DNA from: Nocardioidaceae bacterium UBA4001
Lineage (GTDB): Bacteria; Actinomycetota; Actinomycetes; Propionibacteriales; Nocardioidaceae
Reading direction: 5' to 3'
Assembly (NCBI GenBank): GCA_002384855.1
Contig: DGBP01000042.1
Location: 5,328-69,327 of the forward strand
Length of the DNA: 64,000 nt
Of this stretch, positions 53,961 to 62,165 are shown piece after piece. The translations under genes and the position numbers were made by a program. The notes below the pieces were generated by a model. The model saw only the letters and a list, made by a program, of their open reading frames with translations. It had not been told where the DNA came from and made no database searches. Each line of letters begins with the position of its first letter. The stretch's first letter is position 1.

Positions 53961-54905
53961 TTGACCGCCGCAGAGAGGTCTCGACGGTTGCAGCACGACG
54001 GGATCTTCTACGACGACGGCGACCAGCTCCTCGCGGCCGCGCTGCCGTTCGTGCGCGAGGGTGTCGAGCGCGGCGAGGTCGTGATGGTCAACACCGGGTC
54101 ACACCCGCTCACCCCCGTGCTGCGCGCCCTCTTCGCCGACGAGGACCAGGTGGTCGTGGCCGACCGGCAGGTCTACAGCACCCCCGCCGTCGCCCTCGAC
54201 GGCTACCGCCGGACGATGGAGAAGGGCCTGTCGGAGGGCGTGGCCGGCTACCGCGCCATCGGCTACATCGACTTCGCCGGCGGGAACCTGCCGTGGCAGG
54301 AGTGGGTGAAGTACGAAGCCGCCGTCAACAGGGTCTTCCACGACTTTCCGTTCCGCACGATCTGCCCCTACGACATCTCGCAGCTTCCCGAGTCCATCAC
54401 CGACCCGCTCATGCGCACGCACACCGGCCTGGTCGGTCCGGGCGGCACGCGGCCCAACGAGCGGTACGCCGACCCCGAGGTGCTCCTCGCCGAGGAGGCG
54501 CTGGCCACGCCGCCCCACCCGCTGCAGTCCTCGGCGCCGCGGATGGTGCTCCAGCCCGGCGACGACCTCCGCGAGCTGACCCTCGAGGTCTACGCGGCGA
54601 CGATGTTCACCGACCTGCCCCCGCGCAAGCTCGACGACTTCGTCTCGGCCGTGGCCGAGGTCGTGGCGAACGCCCACCGGCACGGCGGGGAGCCGGTGCG
54701 GCTGCGCCTGTGGGCCGCCGAGACCGCGGTCGTGTGCACGGTCAGCGACGGCGGCCCGGGCATCACCGACCCGCTGCTCGGCCTCGCCCGCCCGGACCAC
54801 CCCTCCCTGGGGCTCGGATTGTGGGCCGCCCGCCAGCTCGTCGACATCCTCGACTACGGGCACGGGCCCGAGGGCTTCACCGTCCGCGTCGCCGCGTTCC
54901 ACTGA
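53961..54905 (+). CDS. MEDS-domain anti-sigma-type ATP-binding sensor
   Basis: A 314-residue cytosolic sensor. Residues ~12-165 form a MEDS (methanogen/methylotroph DcmR sensory) domain (HDGIFYDDGDQLLAAALPFV; VAGYRAIGYIDFAGGNLPWQ; ICPYDISQLP). Residues ~185-314 are an HATPase_c domain of the RsbW kind (VSAVAEVVANAHRHGGEPVR N-box; VSDGGPGITDPLLG; LGLGLWAARQLVD). Likely a stress anti-sigma or phosphatase-control protein. TTG start after GGGAG. No sigma factor or anti-anti-sigma gene adjoins it. Confidence 0.9.
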   Translation: MTAAERSRRLQHDGIFYDDGDQLLAAALPFVREGVERGEVVMVNTGSHPLTPVLRALFADEDQVVVADRQVYSTPAVALDGYRRTMEKGLSEGVAGYRAIGYIDFAGGNLPWQEWVKYEAAVNRVFHDFPFRTICPYDISQLPESITDPLMRTHTGLVGPGGTRPNERYADPEVLLAEEALATPPHPLQSSAPRMVLQPGDDLRELTLEVYAATMFTDLPPRKLDDFVSAVAEVVANAHRHGGEPVRLRLWAAETAVVCTVSDGGPGITDPLLGLARPDHPSLGLGLWAARQLVDILDYGHGPEGFTVRVAAFH

Positions 54906-54954
54906 CGGTCGCCGCGGGGCATGCCGCCGCTGCTGCGGGGGTACGCCTGCACCT

Positions 54955-55494
54955 ATGAGCGAGACCCTGCGGGACCTGGCCAGGAAGCACGCCGACCACA
55001 CCCGAGGGCGGGTGGCCGACGAGGCCCGGCAGTACGACGACCGGGGCGAGGTGCCCCTGCCCGGGTACGCCGGAAGCCTCACCGCCTTCGCCCTCGCCGT
55101 GACCGCGGTGGCCGCCACCGGGCGCAGGAGCGGTGGGGGGCTCCCCGAGCGTTACGACCTCGCCGACATCGCGTTGGGGGCGCTGGCCACCCACAAGTTC
55201 AGCCGCCTGGTGTCCAAGGGGTCGGTGACCAGCCCGATCCGGGCGCCGTTCACGGAGTTCGAGGGGGCGGCCGGGTCGGCCGAGCTCAACGAGCGAGCTC
55301 GCGACGGACGGGTTCGGCACACCGTCGGCGAGCTGTTGACCTGTCCCTTCTGTCTCGGCCAGTGGGTCGGCACCGGCTACGTCGCCGGGCTCGCGCTCGC
55401 CCCCCGGCCCACCAGGGCGTGGGCGGCGGTGTTCGCCGTCACCGGGATCTCCGACACGCTGCAGCAGGTGTACGCCCGGCTGCGTGACGACTGA
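54955..55494 (+). CDS. DUF1360 family membrane protein
   Basis: A 179-residue protein with two or three hydrophobic segments and the DUF1360 signature LATHKFSRLVSKGSVTSPIR plus a CPFCLGQWVGTGYVAG motif (Cys-x-x-Cys). Family function unknown. ATG start; 49 bp after the sensor gene, possibly the same transcript. Confidence 0.88.
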   Translation: MSETLRDLARKHADHTRGRVADEARQYDDRGEVPLPGYAGSLTAFALAVTAVAATGRRSGGGLPERYDLADIALGALATHKFSRLVSKGSVTSPIRAPFTEFEGAAGSAELNERARDGRVRHTVGELLTCPFCLGQWVGTGYVAGLALAPRPTRAWAAVFAVTGISDTLQQVYARLRDD

Positions 55495-55503
55495 CCCCGG
55501 CGG

Positions 55504-55935
55504 TTACGCAGAGCGCCGCATCGGCACGTGGGGGATGCCGTCCTCCACGAACTCCTCGCCGCACGGCGTGAACCCGAGGCCGGCGTACCACCCGACCAGG
55601 TAGGACTGCGCGTCGAGCCGGCACGGCCGGCCCTCGGCCACCTCCAGCGCGGCATGCATCAGTCGCTCGCCCAGCCCATGACCGCGGTGGGTGGACGCGA
55701 CGAGCACGCGGCCGATCCGGAACTCGGCCGGGTCCTCGAGCACGCGCAGGTACGCCACCGGAGCGCCGTCGTCCTCGAGCCACAGGTGACGGGTGCCCGG
55801 CTCGAGGTCGCGGCCGTCGAGCTCGAGATAGGGGCACTCCTGCTCGACCACGAAGACCCGCTCGCGCAGCTGCCACAGGAGGTAGCCGGTGAACGCGTCG
55901 ATCTCGGTGAAGGTGGCGGAGCGGAGCGGGAGCAC
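55504..55935 (-). CDS. GNAT family acetyltransferase (ElaA-like)
   Basis: A 143-residue N-acetyltransferase with ElaA-type features: YLLWQLRERVFVVEQECPYL, the acetyl-CoA loop VLVASTHRGHGLGERLMHAA and SYLVGWYAGLGFTPCGEEFV. Substrate unknown. GTG start. Tail to tail with the DUF1360 gene across 9 bp. Confidence 0.9.
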   Translation of the reverse strand: MLPLRSATFTEIDAFTGYLLWQLRERVFVVEQECPYLELDGRDLEPGTRHLWLEDDGAPVAYLRVLEDPAEFRIGRVLVASTHRGHGLGERLMHAALEVAEGRPCRLDAQSYLVGWYAGLGFTPCGEEFVEDGIPHVPMRRSA

Positions 55936-55992
55936 CTGCTCATTCTTCCCCAGGCGATCCGGCCGCAGACAGATCGGGCTTCCCCTTCGTCG

Positions 55993-56883
55993 TCAGGGCC
56001 GCCAGGGCGGGGCGAGAAAGTCGTCCAGCTCGGCAAGAGCCCGTCGTGCCTCGGGCACCGGCAGGATCGGGTAGACGTGGATCAGGCCCGGCTCCTCGAC
56101 GTACCGCAGGTCCCAGCTCTGCTCCGCAGCGCGGTCGGCCAGGTGCCGGCACTGCGGCTGGAGCAGGTCGCGCGTGCCGCACCACATGAGTCCCGGCGGC
56201 AACCCCGTGAGGTCGCCGTGGAGCGGGCTGAGCTCCGGCCGGGTCACGTCGTCGCCGCCGGCCCACCAGCGGCCGAACGCACGCAGCCTCGAGAGGTGCA
56301 GCCACGGGTCGCGCAGGGCCGCCTCCTCGGTGCCCGCGACCGTGCACGTGAGGTCCACCCAGGGCGAGACCAGCAGGAGTCGGGCCGGCTGCGGGCCGGG
56401 GCGCGCCACGAGGGTCCGGGCGAGCCCCAGGGCGAGACCGCCACCGGCCGAGTCGCCGGCGATCGCCACCCCGGCGGGCGACTCGATGGCGAGCTGCTCG
56501 AAGAGTCGGACGAGGGCGTCGTGGGAGTCGCGCCAGGTGTGCTGCGGGGCGAGCGGGTAGGACGGCAGCACGACCCGGGCGTCGACATGGCGGGCGAGCC
56601 GCGCGGCGTACCGCCAGTGGACCCGGTCCTCCGGTTCCACGTAGCCACCGCCGTGCAGGTACAGCACCGTGCGCTGCGGGTCGGTGCCGCGGACCCGCAG
56701 GTCGTGGACCGGGAACGGCGCCGGGAGCCGGTCGACCTGCACCCCTCGGAGCCGGGGCGGACGCGAGGCCGGGGCAGGGGCGGCGAGCTTCTCCGCACGG
56801 AACCGGTCCTCGTCCTCGACGGGTGCGCCACCCCGGATGCGGGGTACGACGGTCGCGAGGACCTGGTGCTCGAGGCTGGGCAT
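55993..56883 (-). CDS. Hormone-sensitive-lipase-type alpha/beta hydrolase
   Basis: A 296-residue esterase of family IV: oxyanion motif LHGGGYV (77-82), nucleophile Ser145 in IAGDSAGGGLA, acidic residue in MWCGTRDLLQPQ and His in PGLIHVYPILP. Cytosolic; hydrolyses an ester or acylated drug-like compound. ATG start. It is divergent from the TPP riboswitch. Confidence 0.9.
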   Translation of the reverse strand: MPSLEHQVLATVVPRIRGGAPVEDEDRFRAEKLAAPAPASRPPRLRGVQVDRLPAPFPVHDLRVRGTDPQRTVLYLHGGGYVEPEDRVHWRYAARLARHVDARVVLPSYPLAPQHTWRDSHDALVRLFEQLAIESPAGVAIAGDSAGGGLALGLARTLVARPGPQPARLLLVSPWVDLTCTVAGTEEAALRDPWLHLSRLRAFGRWWAGGDDVTRPELSPLHGDLTGLPPGLMWCGTRDLLQPQCRHLADRAAEQSWDLRYVEEPGLIHVYPILPVPEARRALAELDDFLAPPWRP

Positions 56884-56965
56884 GTGCTCCCCTCGGTGAC
56901 GGTCGCCCCGAGGCTACCCGAACCGCGCCGGGCGACCCCCGGCGTCCGGTGTAGCCTGGCCCCGG

Positions 56966-57056
56966 AACGACAGGGGAGCGCCGCCCGGCGCTGAGAGTGC
57001 GGAACGGCCGCAGACCCTCGAACCTGATCCGGCTAGCACCGGCGAAGGAAGTCGAG
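56966..57056 (+). ncRNA. TPP riboswitch (THI element)
   Basis: All hallmark blocks are present in order: P1 arm CGAC (56968-56971), GGGGAGC, GCTGAGAGTGCGG (CTGAGA at 56991), CCGCAGACCCTCGAACCTG with AACCTGATCCGG (57020-57032), GCGAAGGAAGTCG closing P1 (GTCG at 57051-57054). It ends 48 bp before the thiB ATG. A small hairpin (GATCGC/GCGATC, 57061-57077) follows, which may act in switching. It should shut down the thiamine importer when thiamine pyrophosphate is plentiful. Confidence 0.93.
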
Positions 57057-57103
57057 TCTCGATCGCACGTCGCGATCCCCTCCTGGAACCTCGGGAGATT
57101 CTC

Positions 57104-58234
57104 ATGTCATACATATCCACGACGACCCGCCGCCGCGGGCGCCGTACCTCCACCACGCTCGCCACGGTGGGCCTCGCGCTCACGCTGGGCGGCTGCTCGC
57201 TCGGCGGCACGACCCCCGGCGAGGAGACGGCCGAGACGCCGTCCGGCGACGCGTCTCGTCCGGCGGAGACCGGGCCGGTGGTCGTCGCCACCCACGAGTC
57301 CTGGGCCCTGCCCGACGAGCTGCTGGCGCGGTTCACCGAGGAGACCGGCTACCGGGTCGACGTGCAGGCCGCGGGTGACGCCGGCGCGCTGACCAACAAG
57401 CTCGTGCTGACCAAGGGGTCGCCGATCGCCGACGTCGCCTACGGCGTCGACAACACGTTCGCCTCCCGCGCCGTGAGCGAGGGCGTCTTCGCCGACCACG
57501 AACCCGCCGACCAGCCGGCCTCGGCCGACGAGCTCGAGCTGCCCGACGAGGCGGGGGCCGCCGCGCTCACCCCCGTCGACTACGGCGACGTGTGCGTGAA
57601 CGTCGACGACGTGTGGTTCCGCGAGAAGGGCATCGAGCCGCCACGCACCCTTGCCGACCTCACCGAGAGGACCTACCAGGACCTCCTCGTCACCCCCGGC
57701 GCCACGACCTCCTCACCGGGCCTGGCCTTCCTGCTCGCGACGATCGCGGAGTACGGCGAGGACGGGTGGCAGCAGTACTGGGAGGAGCTGATGGCCAACG
57801 GCACCCGGGTCACCTCGGGGTGGACCGACGCCTACACCGTCGACTTCACCGCCGGCGGTGGCGGCGGCGACCGGCCGATCGTCGTCTCCTACGCCTCGTC
57901 GCCGCCGTTCACCATCCCCGAGGGCAAGCGCCGGCCGACGACGAGCGCGCTGCTCGACACGTGCTATCGCCAGGTGGAGTACGCCGGTGTGCTCCAGGGC
58001 GCCTCGAACCCCGAGGGCGCGAAGGCGTTCGTGGACTTCCTGCAGAGCCAGGAGGTTCAGGCGGCGCTTCCGGACAACATGTACGTCTTCCCCGTGGACG
58101 ACTCCGTCGAGCTGCCCGAGGTCTGGGCCCGCTGGGCGAAGACCCCGCAGGACCCGCTGCTGGTGGACCCCGCGACCGTCGCGGACCGGCGTGACGACTG
58201 GCTCACCACCTGGGGAGAGATCACCACCCGGTGA
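57104..58234 (+). CDS. thiB: Thiamine ABC transporter substrate-binding lipoprotein
   Basis: A 376-residue exported lipoprotein: lipobox LTLGGC with lipid Cys31, an acidic linker, then the periplasmic-binding fold of ThiB/TbpA (VVVATHESWALPDELLARFT; NKLVLTKGSPIADVAYGVDN; LTPVDYGDVCVNVDDVWFRE; PIVVSYASSPPF). Binds thiamine or its phosphates outside the cell. Lies directly under a TPP riboswitch and overlaps thiP by 4 bp, which fixes the substrate class. Confidence 0.93.
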   Translation: MSYISTTTRRRGRRTSTTLATVGLALTLGGCSLGGTTPGEETAETPSGDASRPAETGPVVVATHESWALPDELLARFTEETGYRVDVQAAGDAGALTNKLVLTKGSPIADVAYGVDNTFASRAVSEGVFADHEPADQPASADELELPDEAGAAALTPVDYGDVCVNVDDVWFREKGIEPPRTLADLTERTYQDLLVTPGATTSSPGLAFLLATIAEYGEDGWQQYWEELMANGTRVTSGWTDAYTVDFTAGGGGGDRPIVVSYASSPPFTIPEGKRRPTTSALLDTCYRQVEYAGVLQGASNPEGAKAFVDFLQSQEVQAALPDNMYVFPVDDSVELPEVWARWAKTPQDPLLVDPATVADRRDDWLTTWGEITTR

Positions 58235-59883
58235 GCAGGTCGGGAGGGACGCGGCTGTGGGCCATCGCGCTGGCGGTGGTCCCCCTCGCCTTCCTCTCGG
58301 TCTTCTTCCTTCTTCCCCTCTCCGGCATGCTCGCCCGGGGGTTCTGGGTCGACGACGCCCTGGACCTCAGTGGTCTCACGGAGACATTGGCTCGGCCGCG
58401 GGTGCACCGCGTCCTGTGGTTCACGGCCTGGTCGTCGGTCACCGCCACGGCGGTCACGGTGCTGCTCGGCCTGCCGGTCGCCTACGTGCTCTACCGACTC
58501 GACTTCCGCGGCCGGCAGGCACTCCGGGCGATGGTCGTGATGCCGTTCGTGCTGCCCACGGTCGTGGTCGGCGTCGCGTTCCGGACGCTGCTCGCCCCGT
58601 CCGGCCCGCTCGGGTCCCTCGGGCTCGACGGCAGCTCGGTGGCCATCCTCGCGGCGATGGTCTTCTTCAACCTCGCGGTCGTCGTGCGCACCGTCGGCGG
58701 CCTGTGGGAGAGCCTCGACCACCGACGTGAGGACGCTGCTGCGGCGCTCGGAGCCTCGCCGGCCCAGGTGTTCCGCACGGTGACCCTGCCGGCCCTGAAG
58801 CCGGGGATCGTCTCCGCGACCACCGTGGTGTTCCTCTTCTGCTCCACGGCCTTCGGGGTCGTGCTCACGCTCGGCGGGTTGCGGTACGGCACCGTGGAGA
58901 CCGAGATCTACATCCTGACCACCCAGTTCCTCGACCTCCGCGCGGCAGCGGTCCTCTCCGTGCTGCAGGTGCTGGCGATCGTCGTACTCCTGCTGCTGGC
59001 CGGGCACACCCGGGCCCGGCGGTCCCAGGCGCTGGAGCGGACCGGCGCCCGGTCCCGGGTCAGGCGGCCGGGGCGCGGGGACCTGCCGGCGATCGCCACG
59101 ACCGCGCTCGTCATGGCCTTCGTCGCTGCACCGCTGCTGACTCTGGGGGCGCGCTCCCTGCGCCAGGGCGACGGGTGGGGGCTGGACAGCTACCGGAGCC
59201 TGGGTACGACGGGCGAGGGGACCGCTCTGCTCGTGCCTGTCACGACCGCCCTGGAGAACTCGCTTCGCACCGCCGTGGACGCCACCGTCCTGGCGCTCAC
59301 CCTCGGTGTCCTGGTGGCGTTCCTCGTCTCACGGCCGACCCGGACCGCGGGCGAGCGCCGTGGGCGGGCCCTCCTCGACGGGCTGTTCATGCTGCCGCTG
59401 GGCGTATCGGCGGTGACCATCGGCTTCGGCTTCCTCATCACCCTGGACCGGCCGCCCCTGGACCTGCGCTCCTCGCCGTTGCTGGTGCCGGTCGCGCAGG
59501 CGATGGTGGCCCTGCCGCTCGTGGTCCGCGCTCTGGTGCCCGTGCTCAGGTCGATCGACCCGAGGCAGCGGCAGGCGGCCGCGACCCTGGGGGCCTCGCC
59601 GGTGCGGACGCTCCTGGTCGTGGACCTCCCCGCCGCCTGGCGGCCGGTCCTCGCGGCGGCGGGGCTCGCGTTCGCGGTCTCGCTCGGCGAGTTCGGGGCG
59701 ACCAGCTTCCTCGCGCGGTCCGACCGGCCGACGCTGCCGGTCGTGATCTACCAGCTGATCTCCCGCCCCGGCGCGGAGAACTTCGGGATGGCGCTCGCGG
59801 CCTCCGTCGTCCTCGCCGTGGTGACCGTGACCGTGATGGGCGTCGTGGAGCGGCTCCGCGTCGGATCGATGGGATCGTTCTGA
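58231..59883 (+). CDS. thiP: Thiamine ABC transporter permease
   Basis: A 550-residue fused permease with two halves, each ending in the EAA loop that contacts the ATPase (EDAAAALGASPAQVFRTVTL near residue 170; RQAAATLGASPVRTLLVVDL near 450). About twelve membrane segments. This fused two-domain layout is that of ThiP. GTG start in a GTGA overlap with the thiB stop; thiQ begins 1 bp after the stop. Confidence 0.92.
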   Translation: MSRSGGTRLWAIALAVVPLAFLSVFFLLPLSGMLARGFWVDDALDLSGLTETLARPRVHRVLWFTAWSSVTATAVTVLLGLPVAYVLYRLDFRGRQALRAMVVMPFVLPTVVVGVAFRTLLAPSGPLGSLGLDGSSVAILAAMVFFNLAVVVRTVGGLWESLDHRREDAAAALGASPAQVFRTVTLPALKPGIVSATTVVFLFCSTAFGVVLTLGGLRYGTVETEIYILTTQFLDLRAAAVLSVLQVLAIVVLLLLAGHTRARRSQALERTGARSRVRRPGRGDLPAIATTALVMAFVAAPLLTLGARSLRQGDGWGLDSYRSLGTTGEGTALLVPVTTALENSLRTAVDATVLALTLGVLVAFLVSRPTRTAGERRGRALLDGLFMLPLGVSAVTIGFGFLITLDRPPLDLRSSPLLVPVAQAMVALPLVVRALVPVLRSIDPRQRQAAATLGASPVRTLLVVDLPAAWRPVLAAAGLAFAVSLGEFGATSFLARSDRPTLPVVIYQLISRPGAENFGMALAASVVLAVVTVTVMGVVERLRVGSMGSF

Positions 59884-59884
59884 C

Positions 59885-60919
59885 ATGCTCACCGTGCGCG
59901 ACCTGACCGTCCGCTTCGACGGGGTGACCGCTGTCGACGACGTGTCGCTCGACCTGCCGACCGGCGAGGTGCTCGCCGTCCTCGGGCCGTCGGGGTGCGG
60001 CAAGTCCACCCTGTTGCGGGCGGTCGCGGGCCTCGAGGTGCTGTCGGCCGGCTCCGTCGCCTGGGACGGCCACGACCTCGTCGGTGTCCCCACCCACAGG
60101 CGTGGGTTCGCGCTGATGTTCCAGGACGGTCAGCTGTTCCCGCAGCAGACGGTGTCGGCCAACGTCGGCTACCCCCTCAGGCTTCGAGGGACCGGGCGGG
60201 CCGACGTGGGTCGCAGGGTCGGCGAGCTGCTCGAGCTGGTCGGGCTGCCCCGGCAGGGTGACCGGCTGCCCTCCGAGCTGTCCGGTGGCGAGCGGCAACG
60301 GGTGGCGCTGGCGCGTTCGCTCGCCGCCGACCCCCGGCTGCTCCTGCTCGACGAGCCGTTGTCGGCGCTCGACCGCGAGCTGCGCGAGCGGCTGGCCGTG
60401 GACCTGCGCAGCATCCTCCGGGAGGCCGGGACGACCGCCCTGCTCGTGACCCACGACCACGACGAGGTGTGGACCGTGGCGGACCGCGTGGCCGTGATGC
60501 AGGCCGGGCGGATCCTCCAGGCCGGGACCCTCGACGAGGTGTGGCGGCACCCGGTCAGCGGGGAGGCGGCCCTGCTGCTCGGCTACCCCTCGATCCTCGA
60601 GGGGCCGCCGGCCGAGCTGTTCGCCCGGGCCGGCGAGCACGAGGACCCCTCGTCGGTCTCGGCCATCGCCCTGCGCCGGTCGGCGTTCCGCGTCGACTCC
60701 TCGGGACCGCTCGCCGGCCGCGTCGTGTCGGCGAGCCTCACGCCCGACGTCGTACGCCTGCGGGTCCAGGTCGACGGCCTCGGGCTGATGCATGCGGTCG
60801 CCGCCCACGACGCCGACGTCCGCATCGACCACCAGGTGCGGCTCGGTGTCGATCTGGCGCGGACCGCCGTACTCCCACGGGCTTCTCCTGCCCGGGGGAC
60901 GGGCACAGCCGTTCGTTAG
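59885..60919 (+). CDS. thiQ: Thiamine ABC transporter ATPase
   Basis: A 344-residue ABC ATPase: Walker A GPSGCGKST (34-42), Q-loop FQDGQLFPQQ, signature LSGGERQRVALARSLA, Walker B LLLLDEPLSALD, H-loop LVTHDHDEVWT. About 100 residues follow the nucleotide domain as a C-terminal extension (possibly TOBE-like), longer than the short E. coli ThiQ. Last gene of the riboswitch-controlled importer. Confidence 0.92.
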   Translation: MLTVRDLTVRFDGVTAVDDVSLDLPTGEVLAVLGPSGCGKSTLLRAVAGLEVLSAGSVAWDGHDLVGVPTHRRGFALMFQDGQLFPQQTVSANVGYPLRLRGTGRADVGRRVGELLELVGLPRQGDRLPSELSGGERQRVALARSLAADPRLLLLDEPLSALDRELRERLAVDLRSILREAGTTALLVTHDHDEVWTVADRVAVMQAGRILQAGTLDEVWRHPVSGEAALLLGYPSILEGPPAELFARAGEHEDPSSVSAIALRRSAFRVDSSGPLAGRVVSASLTPDVVRLRVQVDGLGLMHAVAAHDADVRIDHQVRLGVDLARTAVLPRASPARGTGTAVR

Positions 60920-60930
60920 ACTCCGCGGTT

Positions 60931-61986
60931 GTGAAGCGGCGGGCGTACGGGCTCCTGGTGGGAGTCGCACTGATGACGGGTCTGCTCGCCGTCATCGTCG
61001 GCCGCCAGCTCGGTCTGCCGATCAAGGACCCCGAGGGCTTCCTCGGGCCGGCCTGGGTCCGGCTGCCGGCGCTCGTGCTCGGGGCGTTCCTCGCCGACAT
61101 CGTGCCCCGCGCCGCCTGGCGCGCCCGCGGAAGCTGGCGGGACTTCTGGAGCGAGTCCCGGTCGATCGTGCGCGAGCACTGGACGCGTGAGCGCGTCGAG
61201 CTGGTGGTGATCGGCCTCGCCGGCTTCTACGTGACGTACGTCGGCTACCGGAACCTCAAGAACTTCCTGCCCTTCATCCGCGAGGGCACGCAGGACCCGC
61301 TCCTCAAGGCGGTCGACGAGGCGCTGCTGTTCGGCCACGACCCGGCCGTGCTGCTGCACAGCGTGCTGGGGGAGGGGGTTGCGGCGCACGTCCTGTCGTT
61401 CATCTACCTGCTCTACCTGCCGCTCGTGCCGATCTCGGTCGTCGCCTGGGTGGTGTGGTCGCGCAACATCAGCTACGGCTACTGGTACGTCACCGCGAAC
61501 GTCCTCGGCTGGGCCCTCGGCACCGCCAGCTACTACGCGATCCCGTCGCTCGGACCCGCCTTCTACTACGTCTGGCTGTACTCCGGGCTCGAGAACACCG
61601 GGGTCACGCAGCTCCAGGACTCCCTGTTCTACGGGCGATCGGCGGTGCGCTTCGACCCGTTCGGCTCCGAGGGCGTCCAGAGCGTCGCCGGCTTCGCTTC
61701 CCTGCACGTCGCGATCACGCTGATCGCCGCGCTCGTCGCGCACTACACGGTGCGGCACGCGTGGATCCGGTGGAGCCTGTGGGTCTTCTTCGTGCTCACC
61801 GTGATCGCGACGATCTACTTCGGCTGGCACTACATCGCCGACGACATCGCCGGCGCGCTGATCGCCGTGGTGGCCGTCTACATCGGCGGTCTGGCGACCG
61901 GGCAGAAGTTCGAACGACATGGTCGGTCGTCGCATCCGACGACCACCACCGCGGAGGTCCCGGTCGAGGAAGCCGCCGGCGCGTAG
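60931..61986 (+). CDS. PAP2-superfamily membrane protein (inositol-phosphotransferase-like)
   Basis: A 351-residue membrane protein with about six helices and a PAP2_3-type active site: SLHVAITLIAALVAHY (second motif His) and YFGWHYIADDIAGALIAVV (third motif His and Asp). This resembles the Aur1/Ipt1-like group that moves phosphoinositol or dephosphorylates lipids. GTG start at 60931, 11 bp after thiQ; it may share the thiamine transcript, but no functional link is known. Confidence 0.85.
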   Translation: MKRRAYGLLVGVALMTGLLAVIVGRQLGLPIKDPEGFLGPAWVRLPALVLGAFLADIVPRAAWRARGSWRDFWSESRSIVREHWTRERVELVVIGLAGFYVTYVGYRNLKNFLPFIREGTQDPLLKAVDEALLFGHDPAVLLHSVLGEGVAAHVLSFIYLLYLPLVPISVVAWVVWSRNISYGYWYVTANVLGWALGTASYYAIPSLGPAFYYVWLYSGLENTGVTQLQDSLFYGRSAVRFDPFGSEGVQSVAGFASLHVAITLIAALVAHYTVRHAWIRWSLWVFFVLTVIATIYFGWHYIADDIAGALIAVVAVYIGGLATGQKFERHGRSSHPTTTTAEVPVEEAAGA

Positions 61987-62165
61987 CTGCGTCTTCCGCC
62001 CCTCGTGCCGAAGTTTTACTCGGGAACCTCCTTGTTTGTCCGAAATGGTCGGAGGTCTTCCCTACTCTCGGTTCTCAGGGAACGTGTCGCTTGGGGAAGC
62101 GGCACAGCCGGCGGGGGGCCGGCCCGTGAATCTGGCCCGCGAGGGCTGGGGGGAGTCAATTCGTC
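61987..62165 (+). promoter_or_regulatory. Long structured leader of the repeat-rich surface protein
   Basis: About 180 bp without a gene. Its first half is AT-richer (AAGTTTTACTCGG, TTGTTTGTCCG) and probably carries the promoter. Its second half can form GC hairpins, such as GCCGGC-GGGGG-GCCGGC near 62107-62123, followed by CCGTGAATCTGG. It has riboswitch-like looks, but I could not match a known class. GGGGGGAG serves as ribosome site. Confidence 0.4.

Noticed and set aside
61987..62165. Cyclic di-AMP, cyclic di-GMP or cobalamin riboswitch before the surface protein
   Set aside because: A GTGAATC segment and hairpins are suggestive, but the conserved cores of these classes could not be laid out, so it is kept only as an unclassified leader.
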